Part shown: piece by piece, positions 1-6,162 of the stretch
Position numbering within the stretch: position 1 is the first letter of the stretch
Layout: each line of letters opens with the position of its first letter
Source: Pseudomonadota bacterium
Lineage (GTDB): Bacteria > Pseudomonadota > Gammaproteobacteria > Acidiferrobacterales > UBA6901
Assembly: GCA_021785795.1 (NCBI GenBank)
Contig: JAJYEK010000061.1
Span: 1-19,636, forward strand
Direction: 5' to 3'
Length of the DNA: 19,636 bases
Translations under genes and position numbers: made by a program
The notes under the pieces: generated by a model
Seen by the model: only the letters and a program-made list of their open reading frames with translations
Database searches by the model: none
What the model was told of the DNA's origin: nothing

Positions 1-120
1 GCGATCGTCTTCGGACATCGCTTCGCCGACCGCCTTCCGGTGCGATGGATCCATGCCATTGCTGCGGTGTTCTTTCTGGTTCTCGGCGGACTTGCGCTTC
101 GTAGAGCACTTGAGGGATGA
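1..120 (+). CDS. GDT1/TMEM165 (UPF0016) family membrane protein, C-terminal fragment
   Basis: The first frame is open from the left edge and ends at TGA 118-120, giving the last 39 residues of a protein whose start lies outside the window. The fragment has a short polar stretch (GHRFADRLP) followed by one hydrophobic helix (WIHAIAAVFFLVLGGLAL) and a basic end. This pattern matches the C-terminal end of GDT1/TMEM165-type transporters, which move manganese or calcium out of the cytoplasm and usually have six helices with two E-x-G-D-(K/R) motifs. Those signature motifs would lie upstream, so the family call rests on the tail only. The gene converges on the lipoprotein gene to its right. Confidence 0.55.
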   Translation, partial: AIVFGHRFADRLPVRWIHAIAAVFFLVLGGLALRRALEG

Positions 121-283
121 CTTCGGGCAACCCGATCCGGGGTAGTGGGCAACCCGCGGATTGGGGCCAAGCGCAGCGAAGTCCGGCAAGATAGCCGAAA
201 CGAGCCGCATGGACCTATTCGCCGAGGACAGGTCTGGGCAGTCGATTCAGACAGGCCGGACTACTTGCCGGAGCGTGACGGTC

Positions 284-760
284 TCAGCGTGGCGGCGGTG
301 CCGACGGCGGCGGTGGTGCGTAATACCTCGGCGCCGGATAGCCTGGGATCAGGTTGCCTTTGGAGTACATGCATTGTTCGTAAGCGATGTTATAGCGATC
401 CTGCAGAGACATGGTACTGCCGGTAGCGGCATTGGCGCCGGCAGCCGAGCCCAGGAGCAGACCCGCACCCGCTCCCGTCCCGACCGCCTCCTGACCATGG
501 CCCAGGAGCGCACCGGCCGCCGCGCCAAGCACCGCTCCGGTGGCCGCCCCGGTCAACACCTGTTCGTGCGCAATCTCGTTCGGCCGGGCGCCAATCTGCT
601 CGCGTGCGAATTCGCGGCAGACAAGATTATCCTCCTGAAACTGGCTGAACGGTTTGCCAGGTCCCGGCATAACCGCCACGCTCGGCCCAGTCGGGATCGA
701 GACGCATCCCGCAAGCACCATGCCTATGGCAGTACTCAAAACCAGATTACGCAGTCTCAT
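284..760 (-). CDS. Glycine-zipper outer-membrane lipoprotein
   Basis: This is a 158-residue lipoprotein of unknown role. The start at 760 is chosen because GGAAGGAG lies about 8 bases upstream; an in-frame start at 835 would put a non-signal sequence in front. Residues 1-19 form a lipoprotein signal peptide ending in the lipobox LAGC, with Cys19 as the expected lipidated residue. Residues of about 68-110 are rich in Gly and Ala at regular spacing (GAVLGAAAGALLGHG and a second GAGAGLLLGSAAGA block), the glycine-zipper pattern of membrane-embedding helices. The C-terminus is Pro/Tyr-rich (PAPRYYAPPPPSAPPPR). It follows the secreted-protein gene 20 bases away on the same strand, so the two probably share a transcript. 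Confidence 0.8.
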   Translation of the reverse strand: MRLRNLVLSTAIGMVLAGCVSIPTGPSVAVMPGPGKPFSQFQEDNLVCREFAREQIGARPNEIAHEQVLTGAATGAVLGAAAGALLGHGQEAVGTGAGAGLLLGSAAGANAATGSTMSLQDRYNIAYEQCMYSKGNLIPGYPAPRYYAPPPPSAPPPR

Positions 761-780
761 TGCTGTACTCCTTCCCAATA

Positions 781-1221
781 TCACTGATTTGGTGCGGACG
801 GGGTGGCAGGCACGCGTACCCAGCCACCCGGGCAAGTCTGAACGTAGGGATAATAGGCCTTGGCGGCGTTACAATAATACCAGTATTGCACCGGCGGTGG
901 TGCCGGTATCGGCAATTCCGGCTGAACCGGAGGGTAATACAGTGGAGCATAGGGCTCCGGATAAGGATAGACCGGCTGCGGATAAAAATACCACAGGCCG
1001 GCGACAACCCACCACCAGCCCAGGCGGCCATCATGATCTCCGTGGACCCAATAGCCACCACGCCAACGGTCCATATCGGGCCCACGAAAACCCCAATCGC
1101 GATGCCAGCCCTCACGCCAGCGCCCACCACCACGCCAGCGCCAATCGTCGTGATCGGCGAAGGCGGAGAACGACACCGCCAGCATTACACCGGCGATTGC
1201 CCAGCTAATCGTTTTGCTCAT
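781..1221 (-). CDS. Secreted aromatic- and proline-rich protein of unknown function
   Basis: I do not recognise a named family. The 146-residue product starts at 1221 with a clear Sec signal peptide (MSKTISWAIAGVMLAVSFSAFA, cleavage expected before DHDDW), which is why I prefer this start to the in-frame one at 1320. The mature part has a Trp/Arg/Gly-rich segment (about residues 25-65, WRWRGGGRWREGWHRDWGFRG) and then a Tyr/Pro-rich segment (about 80-125). It has two late cysteines, in YYCNAA and QTCPGG. Similar low-complexity exported proteins accompany glycine-zipper lipoproteins in many proteobacteria, and here such a gene follows directly. A perfect FNR/FixK box lies upstream at 1514-1527, facing this gene, which suggests low-oxygen control with a leader of about 258 bases. 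Confidence 0.75.
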   Translation of the reverse strand: MSKTISWAIAGVMLAVSFSAFADHDDWRWRGGGRWREGWHRDWGFRGPDMDRWRGGYWVHGDHDGRLGWWWVVAGLWYFYPQPVYPYPEPYAPLYYPPVQPELPIPAPPPVQYWYYCNAAKAYYPYVQTCPGGWVRVPATPSAPNQ

Positions 1222-1485
1222 CTTCACTTGATTACCCTCTCGCCGATCAACCGTTTGTCCCGACATATTCTGATAATTCACACCACAAAATTCAATGGAT
1301 CTGCAGCCGCTTTGCGTCACAATGCCTGTCCCGGCTCCCAGCCTCTCCTAACGGAATGAGCAGCGGTTTGTTGACCCGCCTTACGCAAGAATTTGCAAGG
1401 TTTTGTAAAGATCCAACCAATATCAGCAGCCTTTCGTGGACCATCGGATGATCGCCAGATTGATCCGAAACACAGTAATTTATTG

Positions 1486-1491
1486 ACATTA
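1486..1491 (-). promoter_or_regulatory. Candidate -10 hexamer TAATGT of an FNR-type promoter
   Basis: Read leftward, the hexamer is TAATGT, which keeps the three most important positions of TATAAT (first T, second A, last T). If position 1479 is the start point, this hexamer occupies -12 to -7 and the centre of the FNR box at 1514-1527 falls at -41.5. That is the class II activator geometry. This is a prediction from spacing only. Confidence 0.45.
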
Positions 1492-1513
1492 CGGCGGCAA
1501 TAGTGCACCTGCC

Positions 1514-1527
1514 TTGATACAAATCAA
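1514..1527 (-). promoter_or_regulatory. Perfect FNR/FixK box TTGAT-ACAA-ATCAA
   Basis: The 14 bases match the FNR/FixK consensus TTGAT-N4-ATCAA at all ten defined positions. The site is palindromic, so orientation is taken from the -10 hexamer TAATGT, correctly spaced only on the leftward side. The rightward side has a GC-rich stretch where a -10 would be needed. The window encodes a matching activator with the E-x-x-S-R recognition-helix motif (gene at 9459). The likely target is the leftward unit of the secreted protein and the glycine-zipper lipoprotein. Confidence 0.65.
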
Positions 1528-1825
1528 TAACGGCTATACGCCGACGGCGGCAGGCTCCCGGGATTTCCGATGCGCCTTGAGGTGGGTGAAATCAGGACAA
1601 CTTGCTGAAATGCTCCAGGAGAAAACGTTCTGCTGAGGTCCTCCATTGCCGCCGGAGTGATGTATCTTATGGGACGTATCTGAAAACCCGGCGTGGGACA
1701 AATGTAATGTTGCCGCGACTCAGCCGAAGGACAACCGGCTGCTTGCCGCTTCATCGGGGCTCGGACATTGGGTTTTGCCACACGCCACTGCAAGCCACGA
1801 AGCCATCCATCGTTTTCGAACGGCG

Positions 1826-2164
1826 CTATGGAAAATCCCTGAATCTGCGATCCTCTTCGAACCCGCGCTTCTTTCTCCTGGCGACCACAATGGATGCCAA
1901 CCAGGCGCCGCCAATCAATCCCAGGCTTCGAAGAAGCTGTACCACGAGCGGGTGCGGAACAGACATGCCCAAAAAACCGGCACCATACTCATGCACGTGC
2001 CACCCATCGATACTGCCGGAAATGAAGATCACGCTCACCGCTGCAATGACGAGAACCACACCCCACGCCAGCAGATTCCTCTTCGAGGCGGCCCAGGCAA
2101 GCCGAAACACGATTGCGCCGATGACGCCACTCAACAGGAACTCAATGATAAGCGCTCGAATCAC
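1826..2164 (-). CDS. Small membrane protein of unknown function
   Basis: A 112-residue product that I cannot assign to a family. It starts with GTG at 2164, with GAGG 7 bases upstream. Hydropathy suggests three membrane helices: about residues 4-25 (IIEFLLSGVIGAIVFRLAWA), 32-50 (AWGVVLVIAAVSVIFISG) and 79-97 (LLRSLGLIGGAWLASIVVA). The end is charged and probably cytoplasmic (RRKKRGFEEDRRFRDFP). The positive-inside pattern (SKR after the first helix, RRKKR after the last) supports a real membrane protein. It lies on the same strand as the two PilZ genes but 300 bases downstream, so operon membership is uncertain. Confidence 0.6.
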   Translation of the reverse strand: MIRALIIEFLLSGVIGAIVFRLAWAASKRNLLAWGVVLVIAAVSVIFISGSIDGWHVHEYGAGFLGMSVPHPLVVQLLRSLGLIGGAWLASIVVARRKKRGFEEDRRFRDFP

Positions 2165-2464
2165 GTGCTAACCTCGCAGGTCGCACCCGCACATCGCCAC
2201 CCACCAGGCCGCAATCACATTGGAAGTCCGAACCGTCCGGAACCTGATCATATCTCGCAGGCAGGATCGGGAAGAAGCGACCGGCATCGAATGTGCCCTG
2301 CTCGTTGCGCTAGCACGTCCGTCCGCGGACCATCTCTATTTCCGCAATCCGGTTTCCACCGTTCGGCAATCCATGCCCCGGCCCTAACTGCAGGCAACCG
2401 CCAATTCCGGCCAGTCAACAGCGATACCAGCCCCCACAACAGACAGGGGGCCCCATGCGGCGAT
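2165..2464. other. Intergenic region of 300 bases, nothing recognised
   Basis: This stretch separates the PilZ pair from the small membrane protein, all leftward. A minus-strand ORF (2248-2514) crosses it and overlaps the PilZ gene, but it lacks a ribosome site and recognisable sequence. I see no clear promoter, terminator or repeat. Confidence 0.5.
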
Positions 2465-2821
2465 TCAACCGTGCGCCGGAGACTGGCCTCTTTCGCGACC
2501 GTAGATGGCATCACGCAGCGTCTTCACGTTCTCCAGCTTGAAACCGCTGAACATGAGCCCTGCCCCTTCAGCGCCGATACGCACGACTCGGGCTGGAATG
2601 GGGTGATCCTTCTGCTGCCCGGAATTTCCGAGATGGAGATCGATGTAGAGTCCCTCATTGAGTGAAATCGCCTGCGGGTCTATCTCGACATACATGCCGC
2701 CGAAGCCGAGGTCTCGGCACACCGCCTGCTGCGGCGGCTGCCCATCCGCGTTAAGATTGACTTCGAACTGAACCGCTCGCCGTTCGTTCCAGCGCTGCTC
2801 AACCTGTCTTGCCGTTGTCAT
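2465..2821 (-). CDS. PilZ-domain protein with a degenerate c-di-GMP motif
   Basis: This 118-residue protein is essentially one PilZ domain, a fold that binds cyclic di-GMP and passes the signal to a partner. The first half of the binding signature is present near the N-terminus (RWNERR, containing R-x-x-x-R). The second half, normally (D/N)-x-S-x-x-G, reads DLGFGG, with Gly in place of the Ser. Nucleotide binding could therefore be weakened or lost, although the Arg pair remains. The ATG at 2821 has AGGAG 6 bases upstream and lies inside the preceding PilZ gene (23-base overlap), so the two are translationally coupled. The product is predicted to be cytoplasmic. Confidence 0.8.
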   Translation of the reverse strand: MTTARQVEQRWNERRAVQFEVNLNADGQPPQQAVCRDLGFGGMYVEIDPQAISLNEGLYIDLHLGNSGQQKDHPIPARVVRIGAEGAGLMFSGFKLENVKTLRDAIYGRERGQSPAHG

Positions 2822-3305
2822 GATCTTCTCCTGTCACCGTGTTGTGATCGTCGACCGAATCCGCGGCTGGGACCTCACCCGCTATTGCGGCCTTCCGGCG
2901 GCTCATGGTAGAAAGAAGCGCGCCATGATTGCTGATGTATTCTCCGAAACCGCCATGTGAGTCGGATCTCCGGACCCTGAGCATCGACCCGCTGCTCCGC
3001 AGCAATGCGACGAATCGGGAAATTTTGCCGGCGTCGTGCAGCGCAAACATTAACCCGATGCCCTGTTCGGTCAAGCGCGCCACTTCCGCGGGTATCTGCT
3101 GAGTCCACGTGACGCCATGCGCATGCCGTGTCACCACCAGATCCACCAGCGTTCCTAGATGCAAAGCGGCTTTCCGTCCGGCTACGAAAATTCCGTCGAA
3201 ACTCACATTTTGAGTTTGCCCGCAAACCGGCTTCGCACCACGACCATATATCACGGCTTCACGTTCGATTGGTTCGCGGAATCCCCAGCGGTGATTCATT
3301 CTCAT
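2799..3305 (-). CDS. PilZ-domain protein, intact c-di-GMP motif
   Basis: This 168-residue cytoplasmic protein has an N-terminal PilZ domain (about residues 5-105). Both parts of the c-di-GMP signature are intact: R-x-x-x-R in RWGFR and N-x-S-x-x-G in NVSFDG. After the barrel it has a polar tail of about 60 residues (rich in Ser, Arg, Asp, ending GEDHDNGKTG) with no recognisable domain. AAGGGA lies about 8 bases before the ATG at 3305; a second in-frame ATG at 3299 is also possible. It is the first gene of a leftward PilZ pair diverging from the signalling block to its right, which encodes a diguanylate cyclase. It is therefore a plausible receptor for that enzyme's product. Confidence 0.82.
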   Translation of the reverse strand: MRMNHRWGFREPIEREAVIYGRGAKPVCGQTQNVSFDGIFVAGRKAALHLGTLVDLVVTRHAHGVTWTQQIPAEVARLTEQGIGLMFALHDAGKISRFVALLRSSGSMLRVRRSDSHGGFGEYISNHGALLSTMSRRKAAIAGEVPAADSVDDHNTVTGEDHDNGKTG

Positions 3306-3732
3306 GAAGTGTTTCCCTTAAACGGACTTGCCCCGCTCGCGCGGGATAGCCCTGTGCGCAATTTTCCCACTATGGCACCCCGGCGGCCGCGGACGGTCGG
3401 AGAACATGGATTAGACCACCGGTGGCACAACGCGAAAATCCGTGTATCTACTTATCTGACCGCAGTCCCATGAAGTAGCCACCCGTGTGACTGCCCGCAT
3501 CCCCGCTCCCGCCCGGGTCCCGCATTTTTTTAATGGCAAAAAAATCCTCATTTGTCCGTAAAGCGGCATTTCACTCATCCGGTCACCCGCAAATGTTCCG
3601 CATGGCGCCAGCCTTGGGGCTAAACTGGGCCGCTGCTGAATTTCGTATTCGCGCGTGCTCGGCCGGCCCGATTCCAGGCAACACGGTGCCGCTCTTGCGG
3701 CCGACCGGCTGCCCGGATTTACGGACGGGATA
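3306..3732. other. Divergent intergenic region of 427 bases with an AT palindrome
   Basis: This region lies between the leftward PilZ genes and the rightward signalling block and should hold promoters for both. The most striking element is a perfect AT inverted repeat at 3524-3545, listed separately. A GGATAATGG stretch at 3728-3736 could supply a -10 for rightward transcription, but I find no matching -35. No gene is supported. Confidence 0.5.
3524..3545. repeat. AT inverted repeat, 8-bp arms around a 6-base spacer
   Basis: ATTTTTTT at 3524-3531 and AAAAAAAT at 3538-3545 are exact reverse complements around AATGGC. Runs of seven T and seven A stand out in a GC-rich region, and the preceding bases are almost pure G/C. 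The position between divergent units fits a bent-DNA, UP-element or nucleoid-protein site. A bidirectional terminator is less likely because the arms are A/T only. Confidence 0.5.
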
Positions 3733-3921
3733 ATGGTCGTGCTAAGCTCAAGACGGGTCGGGATCCGCGGCGCGGTCGTCTCGTTCGTTGCACTCAAACA
3801 TACCGGCTGCCCCGAATGCGGCATGCACACGTCGATCTGGGGCGGGACGGATTGCCCAGGGTGCACGCGCACCCACGGGGACGTATTCCGGAAATTGCAG
3901 CGATATGAACGAACGTGCTGA
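3733..3921 (+). CDS. Possible zinc-ribbon mini-protein
   Basis: This short ORF encodes 62 residues from ATG 3733; a GTG at 3655 would extend it by 26. The feature that makes it worth listing is CPECGMHTSIWGGTDCPGC (about residues 27-45). It is a C-x2-C ... C-x2-C zinc-ribbon pattern with the Gly and Trp typical of such knuckles. Third codon positions are mostly G or C, as in the neighbouring real genes. The start has only a short purine run (GGACGGG) about 4 bases upstream. It ends 28 bases before the preferred start of the haem-PAS kinase, so it could be the first gene of that operon. It may also be a chance ORF. Confidence 0.35.
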   Translation: MVVLSSRRVGIRGAVVSFVALKHTGCPECGMHTSIWGGTDCPGCTRTHGDVFRKLQRYERTC

Positions 3922-3949
3922 GCCTGTCGGCAGATCCTGGGGTCCGATC

Positions 3950-5737
3950 ATGAATAGATGGCGGGTCGAATCGCAGATCCTGTTCGCATTTACTCTCGCG
4001 CTCGTAGTGCTCGCGATCGTGGGTGCACTTGTCTATCGCGCGATGTCCGGATTCATCGATACCAGCAAGGCCGCTGCGGCCTCCCGGCAAGCACTCGCGG
4101 CATTCGATGGTATCGATTCATCATTGAATCAGGCCACCGCCCACGAACGCAGCTACCTCATCCTCGGAGACAATGGCGACCTTGCCGCGCGTCAGGCCGC
4201 AGTCACCCGCGTCAACGCGTACCTTGCCGAGCTCGATCGACTTCTGTCCAACGACCCGCAGCAGAATGCGCGGCTGCGCATACTCCGCCATACTATTGCT
4301 GATCGGTTGCTGGTGTTCGAGCAGCCGCCCTCAGGTCGCCTGCGCAGCTTTTCAGCAATCCGCCAGCGGCTCACCCGCGGACCGGGACGCACCTTGATGC
4401 GCCAGATCCGCAACCAGGTGGGCCAGATGGAGCGCGCGGAGATGGCTCGGCTGACCCAGCGGCGGGCGGCGATCGACCGGCACCTGCACGAGACGCTCGC
4501 CACCCTTGCGCTTCTGCTTCTTTTTTCCGCTGCATCCCTGTCACTTTTATATGTCGGTATCCGACGCGAGATTCACGAACGTCTCCAGGCTGAAGCTGCA
4601 TTGAAGAGGCATGCGGAACTCCTGCGTGAGAGCGAGCAGCGCATGCATGCCATCGTCGACACTGCGGCTGAGGCGATCATCGTGATCGACGGGAATGGAA
4701 TCATAGACCGTTTCAATGCTGCTGCTGAACGCACATTCGGCTACAGCGCGACCGAGGTCATCGGAAAAAACGTCTCAGTCCTGATGCCTGACCCGTACCA
4801 CGAACAGCATGACAGCTACATCAGCAACTACCTGCACACCGGCAAGGCGCGTATCATCGGCATGGGGCGCGAGACGGAAGGAAGACGCAAAGACGGTCGC
4901 ATCTTCCCCATAGAGCTTTCTGTGAGCGAGATACGGATTGCAGGAAAGCACTTGTTCACAGGGGTGCTGCGGGACATCAGCCGACGCAGGCAACGGGATC
5001 AGGAGCTTGCCAACACGATGCAGGAACTCCAAAGCAGCAACGAAGAGCTCAAGAACTTCGCCTACATTGTATCGCACGATCTCAAGGCGCCGCTGCGTGC
5101 CATCGGCTCGCTCGCCGACTGGCTTCGTGCCGATTACACCGATCGACTGGACTCCGAAGGCAAGGAGTATCTGCGCCTGCTTGCCGGCCGCGTACGACGC
5201 ATGGATCAGCTCATCGAAGGAATTCTTGAGTACTCGCGCGTTGGCCGTGTCAGGGAGACAAGAGTTTCTGTCGATCTCGATGAGATGATCCACGAGATCC
5301 TGGACCTTCTTTCCCCGCCTCCGCACATTCGCGTCGAAATCGAAGGTCCGCTGCCGGTTCTGACCGCCGAGCCGACACGCATGCGCCAGCTCTTTCAGAA
5401 TCTGATTTCCAATGCCATAAAATATATGGATAAGCCCGAAGGGCTTATCCGCATCGCCGGACAGGCGGCGGATGACGAATGGCGCTTCAGCGTCGCCGAC
5501 AACGGGCCGGGCGTCGAACCCCGGCATCATGAGAAGATTTTTCAACTGTTTCAGACGCTCGCTCCTCGCGACCGCATCGAGGGTACGGGCGTAGGGCTGG
5601 CGCTGGCAAAGAAGATTGTCGAACTTTACGGTGGTCGAATCTGGATCGAATCAACACCCGGCCAGGGAAGCAGCTTCTTCTTTACCTTGCGACAAGCATC
5701 ATCGACACGACTTTCAAATACGGAAGGCGCGCTATGA
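3950..5737 (+). CDS. Membrane histidine kinase with FixL-like haem PAS domain
   Basis: This 595-residue sensor kinase has membrane helices at about 10-29 and 183-205, enclosing a helical CHASE3-like periplasmic region. A PAS domain follows (about 232-345), then HisKA with His376 in VSHDLKAPL and an HATPase domain ending at a GTGVGLALAKKI box. The PAS resembles FixL closely. His287 lies in HDSYISNY, matching the haem-ligating His200 of Bradyrhizobium FixL. Twenty residues on, Arg307 ends IIGMGR, matching the oxygen-contacting Arg220. The transmitter is not FixL-like; it is of the phytochrome/CphA class (SHDLKAPLRAI). ATG 3950 is chosen because it precedes the first helix; ATG 3905 is an alternative. 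The gene overlaps the next by ATGA, so the receiver is its likely phosphorylation partner. Haem binding is inferred from residues only. Confidence 0.88.
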   Translation: MNRWRVESQILFAFTLALVVLAIVGALVYRAMSGFIDTSKAAAASRQALAAFDGIDSSLNQATAHERSYLILGDNGDLAARQAAVTRVNAYLAELDRLLSNDPQQNARLRILRHTIADRLLVFEQPPSGRLRSFSAIRQRLTRGPGRTLMRQIRNQVGQMERAEMARLTQRRAAIDRHLHETLATLALLLLFSAASLSLLYVGIRREIHERLQAEAALKRHAELLRESEQRMHAIVDTAAEAIIVIDGNGIIDRFNAAAERTFGYSATEVIGKNVSVLMPDPYHEQHDSYISNYLHTGKARIIGMGRETEGRRKDGRIFPIELSVSEIRIAGKHLFTGVLRDISRRRQRDQELANTMQELQSSNEELKNFAYIVSHDLKAPLRAIGSLADWLRADYTDRLDSEGKEYLRLLAGRVRRMDQLIEGILEYSRVGRVRETRVSVDLDEMIHEILDLLSPPPHIRVEIEGPLPVLTAEPTRMRQLFQNLISNAIKYMDKPEGLIRIAGQAADDEWRFSVADNGPGVEPRHHEKIFQLFQTLAPRDRIEGTGVGLALAKKIVELYGGRIWIESTPGQGSSFFFTLRQASSTRLSNTEGAL

Positions 5738-6153
5738 AAATAACAAGCAGGCCCATATTGCTGGTCGAAGACGACGATGTCGACTCAATGGCGGTACATC
5801 GTGCATTCAAAGCACTGCACATCACGAACCGCCTGGAACGTGCCGAAAATGGTGAGAAAGCGCTCGCCTACCTGCATGACGACACCAAGGAGCGCCCCTG
5901 TTTGGTCCTTCTCGACATCAACATGCCTGTTATGGGCGGCATAGAGTTTTTGCGGGTGGTCAAGGACGGCAACCACAACCTGAGACGCATCCCGGTGGTC
6001 GTGCTCACGACCTCCGCAGAGCAGCAGGACAAGATCGAGAGTTTCGACCTCGGAGTGGCCGGCTACATGAAGAAGCCCGTGGACTACCAGCAGTTCATCG
6101 AGACCGTGCGCACAATCGACCGCTACTGGACGGTCAGCGAGATGCCGGAGTAG
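5734..6153 (+). CDS. Single-domain response regulator, Rcp1-like
   Basis: A 139-residue stand-alone receiver domain with no output domain. The acidic pocket is in LLVEDDD (residues 9-15), the phosphoacceptor is Asp61 in VLLDINMPVMGG, the switch Thr is in VVLTTSAE, and the conserved Lys is in MKKPVD. The sequence is of the Rcp1 type, the class of small receivers paired with phytochrome-like kinases. That matches the transmitter class of the upstream kinase. Its ATG overlaps that kinase's stop codon (ATGA), with GGAAGG in front. It probably acts as a relay or phosphate sink between the haem-PAS kinase and a later component, but the sequence alone does not identify its target. Confidence 0.9.
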   Translation: MKITSRPILLVEDDDVDSMAVHRAFKALHITNRLERAENGEKALAYLHDDTKERPCLVLLDINMPVMGGIEFLRVVKDGNHNLRRIPVVVLTTSAEQQDKIESFDLGVAGYMKKPVDYQQFIETVRTIDRYWTVSEMPE

Positions 6154-6162
6154 CCAGACCGC

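Larger units (their letters stand above)
1222..1825. other. Intergenic region of 604 bases, no convincing gene
   Basis: Short ORFs occur on both strands here, but none combines a ribosome site with a sensible protein sequence. The 89-codon minus-strand ORF ending at 1524 is low-complexity and has no recognisable features. The region contains an AT-rich patch around 1478-1528 that includes the perfect FNR/FixK box and a minus-strand -10 hexamer, annotated separately. Nothing else stands out. Confidence 0.6.

Noticed and set aside
125..156. Direct repeat GGGCAACCCG at 125-134 and 147-156, each able to form a small hairpin
   Set aside because: Stems are only three to four pairs with no T-run, so neither a terminator nor an attachment site is supported.
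1524..1793. 89-codon minus-strand ORF starting at 1793
   Set aside because: No ribosome site or protein-like pattern, and it runs into the FNR box.
3452..3475. TGGCAC (3423-3428) as a second sigma-54 promoter in the PilZ/kinase divergent region
   Set aside because: No GC falls 12 bases after the GG, so the -24/-12 spacing fails.
4775..5545. 256-codon ORF antisense to the haem-PAS kinase
   Set aside because: It lies wholly inside a well-supported gene and reflects the codon bias of the opposite strand.
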